This document shows positions 49,401 to 60,000 of a stretch of DNA of 64,000 nucleotides, piece after piece. The position numbers and the translations under genes are program-made. The DNA lies in the NCBI GenBank assembly GCA_000181795.3, contig CM012954.1, forward strand, positions 4,189,584 through 4,253,583, given 5' to 3'. This stretch comes from Trichinella spiralis. Lineage: Eukaryota; Nematoda; Enoplea; Trichinellida; Trichinellidae. Under the pieces are notes generated by a model. That model made no database searches, was not told the DNA's origin, and saw nothing but the letters and a program-made list of their open reading frames with translations. The stretch's first letter is position 1, and each line of letters begins with the position of its first letter.

Positions 49401-52400
49401 GTTGGCGCGAAATTCTGAGCTGGAAACACTGTTGAAGCACGAAGAGGAGCGTTTTCAACTTTTGAACATCAACTTGGAAGCGGAGAAGGCGGCCTTTGCC
49501 AACAAGCAGCAGGATTGTCAGAAAATGATAATCACTTTGGCGGAGCAGAATAAGCTGATCGAAGAGATGAAGTGGAAGCTGAATTGTGTCGGAAATACGT
49601 CCGCATTGGAGGCGGATTTGAGAGATACCCACAAGTGGATGAGCGAAATGATGTCGAGTGTGAAGCAGGCGTTGGGAAAGTTCGAAATGGCGAACATTGC
49701 CGACAATTTGGGCAATTTGCAGAAGAAAATGGAAGCTGAATTGCAAAAAGTGGTCGACAAAGCAGTGCTGCCCGTGAAAGAGGAGAACAGAGCGTTGATC
49801 GAGGCGAGAATGAAGATGGTGCAATTTTTGGACAAGGTGACCAAATTGCACAGCAGTGTTCGGGAAAGTTTTGAAAAAGACTGTGCGTCGGTTGAAGCTC
49901 GCCTGCATGCCTGCTTGGCGGAGAAGGACAAACTGCAGCAGGATATGGAACGTTGCACAAAGGAGAAAGAGATGTTGAATTGTCGGACGATTCGAGCCGA
50001 AGAGGAGTTGGAAGTGTTGCGCATGCGGTTCGACGTGTTCGGGGGTGGGGTCGATTCGCGTTGGTTTGAGGCAGTTTTCAGGAACAAGCATTTGGCGAAT
50101 GCGAACGGGCCAACCAGTCGTGGAAATGACCACCAAGAAGTGCTGTTGTCGGTGGACGAATTGCAACGGTACAAAACGCTCTGCGAACAACTGCACCAGA
50201 CGATCATCCAGCCAAGCGTGACTGATTCCCAACGCCAGTGTGAACGTTCAATCGACGAAGAATTGAACCGTTGGCGTAGTGAAGTGGACGATTTGAATGA
50301 AAAGCTTCGGTCGATGAAAAGCAAAATCGAAAATTTGGTTGGATCTGTACAAGAACGGGATGTTCGAATTTGTGAACTGCAATTGCGGCTCGATGCGTGT
50401 TTGTCAGAAAAGGACAATTGCATGATGCAGTTGGAAAAGTGGCAGGCGGAAGCGGCGGCTTTGTCCGTGGAAAATGGACAATGGAAACAAGAGTTGGACA
50501 ATTTGAAATTGTGCATGGAAAATGTTTCATCCGAATGCTTGGCTAGCGTGAAAACGGACACGGAAACACTTTTTGAAAAAATTCGAGAAAGTTTGCCCAT
50601 TGGCGAAGATGAACAACGTCAAGAAGAAAAAAAGCACAACAAGCAAAAGGGAAAATGGAAGCAGCAGCAGCAAGTGGTGGAATTAGAAAGAGAAGAAGAA
50701 GAATACGTCGTTGACAGTGATGTTGAGAATGACCATCGTGACAATAGGAATGATTACGACGATGATAATGACGAAATGACGGGGGATATTATGAATATTG
50801 ACGTGAATGATGATTTGAATGGTGATAATAATGAAAACGACGACGACGATGACTTGGATGCGGATATTGACGTTGACGAGGATGGGGACGAGGACGATGA
50901 CGACGATGATGATGGATTCGATGATGAAGACGATGAATTGGACGATATGGTGAGATATATGGATGACAATGGTCGAAAGTGGTACGAGCAGCAGATTTAC
51001 ATGAAAGAGTTGCACGTTCGGTTGGCAAATACTGAACGGGCGTTGCAAGAAGCTTCTCAGACGTTGTTGGCCGTGCAGAACGGCACCGACGTGCTGGCAG
51101 AGGTGGAACGTGCCGAAGTGGAGACGCCGGAATTGTTGCAAAATTTGCGCTGGGAACGGCAAAAGTTGGAAGAGAAATTGGCCGTTGCCGAAGAAGAAGC
51201 GCTGCGCTATAGGACCAAAGCGCAGCTTTTCGAAGACAGTCTGCGCAACGTGACCGAAGCTTTGGAAGAGCGGGAACAGCAGAACGCTTTGGTCGACGCT
51301 TTGCGCCAGGAACGCAGCGAGCTGATGTTCCGTTTGAATGTTCTCAAAGAATACGAAGAGGAGAACGCTTTGCTCAAAGACGAGCTGCACAATTTGCAAC
51401 TGGTCGTTGCCCAAGGGCCCGACGCTTTTCGGTCCGTCTCGGTCGATTTCCAGGAACGGTTGGCCAACTACAAGCGCAGATGCATCGCCAACGAAAAACG
51501 TCTGTCGTCGGTCGAACAGCAGCTCGCCGAACTGAAAAGCCGAGCTTCAACTTTGCTGGCTGTACTGGACCAGTCGAGCCCCGTTGACCAGCGACGATCG
51601 GTCGATTCACCAACCCAACCCGGCGAAGATTCAATTCAAAATGGGCGTGGCTCCACACTCGCCACTCCAGCTCGGCAGCCCTCACCCCCAACCCACCACC
51701 TCAATCGTGAGTGTTGTATCTTTCTTTTTTTTATTTTATTCAATATTTTTTTATTGCACTGTGTTCTGTACATTTGGTTTGCTTTCATTCACAACGTGCT
51801 TGGCTTTTTTTTCTTTTTTCTTTTCTTTTCTTTTGTTCTTTTGTTTCTCCTCCATTCTTACTTATATTATTATCGGGGAAAAATTATTTGAGATAAAACA
51901 TTTTTGTTTTTCTGTACAAGTGTTCAATGAATTTTTTTCTCGTTTATTTATTAGCTTGACCAAAATGCTAAAGAAGAATGCCAGGTATTATTTTTTTTCT
52001 TACACGTTATAGTAAGAAACCGTAGCCACTAAGTGACCGTATCTCATCGAAAGTGATATTATTTTCCGTTGTTCCATGTTCAACTTGCAACTTTTCATCT
52101 ATTTCTTCATTACCACTATTGACAGTGCATTGCTTTTCACGTACGTACGTATTTGTGTATGTATGCCCGACAATTCTATGCATCCGATTGTTAATTATAA
52201 AAATTTCTTCTTTTTTTTCCACGCTTAGAATGTTTGTTTGACGTGTAGATATTATAGTTGGTAAACAGTTGAGATGTGCTTTTCAGCGTAGGGAAAATTT
52301 CAAACAACGGTTACTATCTCGAAAAATGAGGTCACCAGCGATATTTAGCCATTTAACTTGATTATTAAATGACGTCACGTTGTTTACTGTGGTCGTGAGC

Positions 52401-53687
52401 TTCACACTTAGCTTCGTCATCAAAACACGATTCGTCTCCGCTGCCCTTGACCGTGCGTGCGCTCGCCTCTGCGACGTTGTTTTCTTTGAATTTTTTATCT
52501 TGGTTTTTTGTTTTTGTTTTTTGAATCAGCAGTGCAGTGTTTTCTTCGAATTGAGCAAACTGAAACGACAGTCGACGACTCAGTCACGCGCGCTGACTTT
52601 GTGACTTTTCGGCGTTGGGTTAATTTTCAAAATTATGCATGAAAAATTGATTTTTGTTTTTTAATTATTAAAATAAAATTTTACAAATACAGTAGGCGAT
52701 AGCGAGACCGGATCGGCGTCGGTTTCGTCGACGAACAACAACGCCCCGGCGACCGCCACCGCCTCGTCGTTGCAGGATGTGATTGTCGGCAGTTCGGACG
52801 TGCGTGTAAGCAGCAGTCGTGGCAGTTTGCAAAGTGCCGAAACGCTGGCTGGTTTGGCGAAGAAGAAACTGACTACAGGCAGGCGTCGTCATGCTGCTGC
52901 GATGGAAATGGCTCCGACGGCTAAACGCATTTGCTGCAGAGAATCTCTGGTTCAAGTGGGCGTTTGATTTTCCCTTAATTTTGTACATGGCTAAACATAT
53001 ATGTATATATATAGTTCGAATGCGATCCATTGATTATTAAATTTTTCTAGTTTGTTTTGTTTTTTTAATTTTACATTTCGTGTGAATTTTCAGGATCCGC
53101 AAGTGGTCGGCTCTAGTAGCGTTGATCAGCAGCATCATCGTCATTCAACGGGCGAGCTGGTGTTGACTACGTTTGCGGAAGGCGAGCCGGAAAGTACAGA
53201 ATTGAACGTCAGCTATTTGGAAGAGACCACCGAAGGCGATGATGATGAGGCACTTTCGCTGGTTTGGCCGGAGGATATTGACGCGGCATTCGGTAAGTGG
53301 AAGCTGTTGTTCGTCGTGTGTTGTCGAGATGGTTTTTTAAACATTTTTTTTATTATTGTCATTGTAGACGACTATGAACCGACGACCGTGGACGCGAATG
53401 GGCGTGGTGATCAGCCGCAGCCTTCTGGCCAGGCTGTTGAATGTGGCGATGAAACGGAACCGGTACTCGGGTTTGACACAGTGGAAGAAGGTTCTTCTTC
53501 ACTGTGTTGGTCAAGTGTTTCAGCTTCGGCGGCTAGCACTAGTTTTGCGTTGCCTGGTTACAACATTCAGTCGTCGTCTGCTGCTGTGGGCAGTGGCGAA
53601 AGAAGTTCGTCTCGGAATAGAAGAAATTGGGCTTTGGAAGCAGCCAAGCGACTCAAGAAACGATCTATTATGATATTTATGCGATGA
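46448..53687 (+). CDS. Giant coiled-coil protein, Tpr/Megator-like (tentative)
   Basis: Eighteen exons stay in phase and give about 1,630 residues: 46448-46580, 46638-46742, 46810-46883, 46978-47074, 47145-47248, 47323-47427, 47494-47637, 47703-47771, 47914-47992, 48050-48118, 48323-48364, 48433-48797, 48858-48955, 49021-49244, 49304-51706, 52693-52955, 53094-53292, 53368-53687. Most of it is heptad-rich coiled coil (Glu, Lys, Gln, Leu). The N-terminus (FSEELVAVLPEQLKANLRSV) resembles the start of the nuclear-basket nucleoporin Tpr/Megator (EEL...LP...L), and the C-terminus is Ser/Thr/Glu-rich, non-coiled and ends in a basic cluster (RRNWALEAAKRLKKR) fitting a nuclear signal. A striking Asp/Glu/Asn block encoded at 50690-50950 interrupts the coil. 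A structural scaffold role is likely; Tpr identity rests on architecture and a weak N-terminal likeness, and a Golgin or centrosomal protein is an alternative. AATAAA lies at 53828-53833. Confidence 0.72.
51707..52692 (+). other. Long intron 15 of the Tpr-like gene, possible internal promoter
   Basis: This 986 nt intron separates the coiled-coil part from the C-terminal disordered part. The other introns of the gene are mostly 50-200 nt. It contains a full CRE palindrome TGACGTCA at 52370-52377 followed by another ACGT, then a comparatively GC-rich stretch. This is compatible with an internal promoter making a short transcript of exons 16-18, or with exons 16-18 being a separate gene. Reading-frame phase (C|TA) is compatible with splicing. 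Confidence 0.4.
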
Positions 53688-54010
53688 TATTTTTCAGTTG
53701 GCATTGTTTCAAAATTTCAGCTCAACGCAAGCAAGCAGCATTTATTATTATTAATTATTATTATTCTTATTATGCGCACACGGAACACGCCATCGATGCA
53801 CACACGCACACATTAGAAAAGTTGTATAATAAAGTATTTTTACAGTTGTGTTAAATTGTCTGCTATCGTTTTGTTTAATGGTATATCCATGTGATACATT
53901 TACCGTTGTTGTTGTTGTTGTTGTAATTTTGATCTTTTTTTCCCAACGCTACTAAACTAGCATCAAATGATGATAATTTTTGTTCAGGCGTCTTTTGATT
54001 GCGAGTGAAA
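53688..54010 (+). other. Short gap between Tpr-like and THADA genes
   Basis: 323 bp with an AATAAA at 53828-53833 and a GTT run near 53908-53922. An acceptor-like TTTTTGTTCAG ends at 53987, 23 nt before the THADA ATG. The layout resembles that of a trans-spliced downstream operon gene. Confidence 0.5.
53828..53833 (+). terminator. Poly(A) signal of the Tpr-like gene
   Basis: Canonical AATAAA about 140 nt after the stop codon, followed by T-rich sequence. Confidence 0.65.
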
Positions 54011-57000
54011 ATGGTAATTCATTGTCCAGAAGGGAATAGTTTTTCCATTGCAGAAATTCGAGCTCAGTTGAAGTTGGGTCGTCGATCAGTATGGCTACAG
54101 TCGTGTTGTGCAAAGCACGACTTTAGAATGCGGGATGTTTTATTACCGGTATTGATGGGAATAATCAACAAGTGCGTTATGGACAATCAAATTACGTATA
54201 TATATATATATGTTACGCTTAATGTTGAAAATTGCCTATTATTGATAATAGGTAACCGTTTTGAGCTGCTGATGATATATTGGGAAACCTATCTGGTGAA
54301 GTTGTTTGCCACACTGAACACAATGATTTCTGCAGTTTTTTTGCAAACTGTGCAACGACCCTGCGTACTTGGCTGCAGGAAATGTCCACGTGAGCTTCGC
54401 AAACTGTTTGGCAAATGGCTACGCGCAAATATCATTACGTTTAGGCCTTAAGATCTGTAGCGGTCTTGCTCGCAGGAGATGAGCTGCAATATCCCTTCTA
54501 AATGCCAAATGTGTCATTGCTGATCTGTCAGCATTATGAAGTTCACAAGGAAGTCGCCAAGCAGCTATCACTGTTAGTTGACACTTCTTAGAACAGTTTT
54601 CTTCAATCGTTACAAATAGAAATAGAAATAGACGCTTTATCAATGATGCTCATCAAAAGATTGGTTATGGTGGAGAAAAAATAACATTTTGAGAAGCACA
54701 GAATAAATGGGTGAGCGTCACACAAGAAGCTTGCCATTTGTTTCTCACGTTTTGTGAAGAATGCCATAAGAAGAGGGCCAGAAAGCTTCCAAAAAGCTTA
54801 GTTGTTAAGCCACTGGTTAGTACAAATTTGAGGTCATGAGCCCAGGTGGACTTAATAAATTTCCAAACCATGCCGATGGTGATTTTAAGTATATCATGAC
54901 ATATTTGAATCACTTTAAGAAGTTCCGCATTTTGAGTCCGCTAATGTCAAAACGGACGGAAAAAGTGGCCTCGAAGCTACTCGAAATCTTTTTAACGTTC
55001 GGCGCTCCCAGCATTCTGCAATTCGACAACAATCGGGAATTTTCATATGCCATAATTGCGGAACTCAAAACATGTTGGCCAGAGCTGAAGCTTGTTACGG
55101 GTAGACCCAGGCATCCTCAGAGCCAAGGTGCGGTTGAGCGCCTAAACGGCGTTGTGCAAGAAGACAAACTGGCAATATGGATGCGAGAAAATGGATGCAA
55201 AAGATGGTCAATGGGACTGAAATTTGTTCAATGGCAAATAAATGTTAGCATTCATGAAACAACAGGACAAAGTCCATTCAAGGTGACATTTGGAGAGGAG
55301 CCACGAATTGGACTGGAGTCTTACGTCCTGCCAAAATCACTAGTTGATGCAGCGAAAACAGAAGAAGAAATCGAAGAATTTTTGACATCTCATGAAGCCA
55401 ATGATGAAGATAGCTTGAACAGAGATGGAAAAAACTATGAAGAAAATGAAAGCAATATTATGAAACATTTTTCTGAGACTTTTATAAAAGCACGAAAAGA
55501 AGCAGCTTCATGGCAGACTAGAGCAGCAGCAAAAATGACACGATGATCTAAGAAAATATTAATACCGCTCCAAATCGGTCAGAATTGTACGCTGAGAGTG
55601 CCAGACGTGGATCGTGGACCCGCGGATCCCAAAAACTTCTTAGTAGTTGTCATGGCAGAATGTGAAGGATTGTACACTGTTGGTTGCAGAGAAAGAAAAT
55701 TGGCATTTAACTATACAGCTGCAGATTTACAAGTGATATCAGAAAATTTACTATCAATTGATGAAGCACCTGACGCCAAAATGCCTCTTAGAACTGCAGT
55801 AACCAAAGCTACGGGCGGCCAAGGATATGTTAAGTGCATGTGTCTATCCGGCTGCCCATCTGGTCGATGCAGTTGCAGCAGAAAAAGAGTACTATGCAAT
55901 TCTCGTTGTCACCCCGGGAAGTCATGCAATAATATATAAACCTCGTGCGATACATTTGTTTCTGATAATAAATACAAATATCATTAATAAAAGCATTTCA
56001 ACATACAGCGTGACTCGTAAGCCGTTTTTTTCAATATTAGGCAAATGCTTATTGCCTACTATTAATAATAGGCAGAACGGTTGCCTATTATCAATAATAG
56101 GCAATTTTCAACATTAAGCGTAACATATATATATATATATATATATTGCTTTCTAGTGCATATGCATAACGTGTATATTATTTTTTTAGAGAAAAATGCC
56201 CAAGACGGCATTTATTATTTATTGGATTTATTGAGCAGGTGCTCAATATATTGAATTTGGCTGGCGTTTCGCTTGGCAAGGAGCACCAGATTGGAATTTT
56301 TCAGTTGATCTGGCACTTCTGGGATCACGCGGATGAGGTATGTATTTTTTAAATGTTGTTTTGGTTTTCTTATTTTTGAAATTTCTGTTTTTTAGCAGCT
56401 GAGGAGCCGATATTTCAGCTTATTTAGGTCTCTTCTGAAGATCCACGGCAGAAATTGTTTTTTGAATTCTTCCAATGAAGATCCAGTTACGGTAAAAAAA
56501 TGCGAACAGTCTTTGATTATTTTCAAATTTTTGAAATTATTGTTTTAACGTGCTTCATTGAAATTAAAAAATTTCAGTCAGCTCAACCCGTTGACCCAGT
56601 GGACAGTTGCCCACAAAAGGACTGCTTATTTTTGAAGATGATCTTTGACATGTTTTTGAGTGCAGTCGGAACAATGCCATACGTGTACAAATATTTGACT
56701 TCCTTGTTGCGCTTCTCTGGCATAGGAATGGACAGAAAAAGGCTTGATTTGCTTTGGAATAAAATAATGGACGACATGTCGAAGAACAACACCTACGTGA
56801 GTGTTTTGTTTTAAATAAAATAAGCGAACAAGCAAATATACTGTTTCCTATGATGGTGGTGCATTTTTTTTTGCAATCTGCAAGCAAAAAATTATTTAAA
56901 ATCAGTAATGCTTTTTTTCATATTTTTTTCAGGCTGTACATTTTTATGTTGCGTTGGCAGAAGCAGATGTGAGAATGGGTAAGAACTGGTGTCATTTCTG

Positions 57001-60000
57001 GATCGGCAAACTTCTGCATCACGTGAACAAGAATTATGACGATGCAGCTTCGTGGCATCGCATTTTCACCGTACGTGCTTGTTGTTATTTTTGTCGCTTG
57101 TTAAGCAGTTTATTTTTTTAGAAAGTTTTACCGAAATTGTTTAAATTGCGAGATTATCCCAACTGTTGCGAGGCTGTCAAGCACCAAATTGCAAACAATT
57201 TTGCAGTAGAACATCGTATGCACATTGTTACTATATTATGCAATCATTGCTAATAAAAATATCGCGTGTATTTTAGTTGCTGATCATTGCGCCATTCTAC
57301 ATTTGTGCCTTGTGAAACATGAACTGTCATTTCGTCTTTCGGGCATGTATTCGGAATATTTTCCTTACCACTTGTTGAATCGAACTTTGCTTTGCGGAAA
57401 TACGATGGTAAAATTAAAACATTATATACATATATATATTCAGTTTATCTTTTTTTTGTTTCAATGACAGTCGCTTTATATTTATTTTTCAATGTGAATT
57501 GTTTCTTTTGCTTTGATGCAGATTGTTGGTGAAGCGTTCGGAATTTTGATTGATAACATAGAATTCGGATCAGTGTGGATCCACTTGCTGCCGACTGCGA
57601 TGGAATCAGCGGGCTTTTTCGCGCTTTACGCTTCCAAAAGTGATCGCCAATCGATGCTTGCACGTTTGAAAAATGTACGAAATGATTGTACATTTTTTGG
57701 TTTTGTTTTATGCAGAAGTTTATTTATTTAAATTTTTTTTTCTTTAGCTGTTGATACGAATTCGATCCATGGTGAATGAAGTTCGCAGAGAGGACAGTGA
57801 AGAGGAACACTGTCGTGATTTGGAAATCTTATCCGTATGTTGTTGTTTTTTTCTGGTTATTATATTTTATTATGCATTTTTTTGTATTTTTATTTCAAGA
57901 ACACGGTGAAAGACTTGTTCGACTTGTCGATATATGTTTTGACTCACTGCATTCAGTATTCGAGTCGACATTTTGCTTTGGAAATGTTGAAAATTTTAGT
58001 GGATTTGTCCTTTTTCCAACTGCCGCCGACTGCTGGAGATGATGACAGTACTGAATTGTTTTTTTGTTGTTGTTGTGCTCATATATGCCGTATTATTTAT
58101 TTATTGTTTGAATTTTGCATCTTTTCTTCTTATTCATTTTTTATTAGGTGTTTGGAAGAGGTTTCAGCTGGAGTGGGATGGAGAGCCTTCAGTAGTTCTT
58201 TTCGATTGTCTTGTCGATCGTTTTGAAGAGAATCGAAATTTAGCACTGGAACTGTTTAGAACTGTGCCGTATGAAATTCGGGTCCAATTTAAGGTAATGA
58301 GTGATGAAACTTCTTCCAAGAAAAAAAAATGTATAATCATTTTGTTTTTTAATTTCAAGTTACGTGACAATGTTCAATGGATGGACTTTTTGTCCAGCAA
58401 CAAAATTCTGCATAGCGATGTCGCGTTGACTTTGTTGGAATTTTCCTTCTTTCAAAACAGCGTATCTGCACTGGAGGAGACGGATCGAATTTACGAACAA
58501 TTTCTGCTCTTGGCGCAAAGGTTGGTCGTGTTCGACGCCAGCATGTGCGAATTTTCCAATTTGATGAATAATAGTAATAATTATTCCATCTTTGGAATTT
58601 TCGGCTGTTTCAATGTGATGTTCAAAAAGTTCCATTTACGGTAAAAATTTGTGAAATATATTTTGTACGTGATTTTGAGAGAGTTTAGAGATGAAGAAAA
58701 AAGAAGAGAAATTAGTCATAATAATGAATATTAAATTCGTTTTAAAATTTATAGTGACTTAACTCAGTTCAACGGTGGCAGCAGAACTATTTTGGTCGAA
58801 GTGTGCAAAGTTGGTGTGCATATTGCTCAGTTGTTGTTGCCGGTGGTGTCGAATAAAGGTCGGCTTGGTGAAGACTTCAGTAAGCTTACCGATACGCGCG
58901 CCCATTCTTTGCGCACTCTCTCTCTCTGTTATGTCTGTGTCATTACGACCTTTTTTGCGTTGGATTCAGATTTGAAAAATATTTTCAACACAAATTTTTT
59001 ATTTATTCTTGTTCTCCTTTGATCTGTGCGTTTTATTTAGATGCTTTGTCATCATCGAGTTGCAACGATTCGATGCAAGAAGAAACAGTTTCAGTTTGGC
59101 GCTATTTTAAACAGCTCAGCGAATTTTTGGCTTTGATTTCCGAGATGCTTTTGGAAGGCGGCGATTTTTCACCCGAAGTTGAAGACGACAGCAGTCTCAT
59201 TCGAATCATTTGTTTCTATTTTCGAACGTTGGTATTCAGCTGTCTTCACTGCGGCGTGTTGGAAACCTCTTCAGATCCGTTCAGACGTTTTTGTCACGCA
59301 CTACGACGGTCGGAATGTTATTCCACTTATCCGTTGCATTGGATCGATGAAATTATGGTAGAATTTCAAAATGATCAACTCTCATCGAATATTAGCCGAA
59401 AAAGTGCCGGTTTGCCGTACTTGATAAGCGGTTGCTTATCAAGCTTGGCCTGTGATTCAGTTGAAGAAGGCATTACGGTGTTGGAATTTGTGATGAATTT
59501 GTTGCACGAAAAATGCATCGATAGCGATTCATTAACCACTACAAAGGTTGTCGCTTATTTGTGTTATTCAATAATATATATATGTTTTGTCAATTTATTC
59601 CTAACACTCTTGCAGATCCACTGTTGTAACGTGATGCGATTGTTGATTCGTGAAGCACAGTTTCGAGAGGCTTGCCGTCCACATTTGCGTATCGGCATGA
59701 TCACCGCATTTTATGCGATGGGAGATCAGGATTGGAGCGTGCGCAACTCGGCCAATTATCTGTTTTCTGTTCTGCTTACTCGAATCTTTGGCCCGCCTAA
59801 ACAACGCAGCCTTAGCACTACTGGTAACTACGACAGCGATGCTACTGTTACGAGCAAGTGCGTGTCTCGTCACACATTTGACCTGTTCAACTTGTATATA
59901 TATATTTTTTTCATATATCAGGCAATCTGATTTTCATTTTTTTTCAACTTTCTACGGTCTTGACGACATCATGCTCGAATTGTTGGAACAATGCCTCTTG

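Larger units (their letters stand above)
54211..56125 (+). mobile_element. Ginger-type (KRBA2-like integrase) DNA transposon
   Basis: A 1,915 bp element sits in THADA intron 1. Both ends are inverted copies of about 53 bp with only about two differences, beginning TGTTACGCTTAATG, which fits the TGTNR terminus of Ginger elements. It is flanked on both sides by TA repeats, so a TATA target duplication is possible but cannot be delimited. Inside are an integrase core and a Cys-rich C-terminal domain on the plus strand. The amino-terminal part of the transposase is not in one continuous frame, so this copy is probably inactive. The near-identical ends suggest a fairly recent insertion. Ginger elements are cut-and-paste transposons whose integrase is related to that of Gypsy elements. 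Confidence 0.85.

Noticed and set aside
49336-50600. Long open frames on the minus strand opposite the Tpr-like exon 15
   Set aside because: They are shadows of the sense coding region: no start context, domain or splice site supports them, and Glu/Lys-rich sense codons tend to leave antisense frames open.
50754-50969. Ser-rich minus-strand frame resembling a low-complexity protein
   Set aside because: It is the complement of the GAT/GAC-rich acidic block of the Tpr-like gene.
54011-56337. Idea that the transposon disrupts THADA or contributes an exon to it
   Set aside because: The element lies wholly between a donor at 54195/54196 and an acceptor at 56189, and the host exons join in phase without it.
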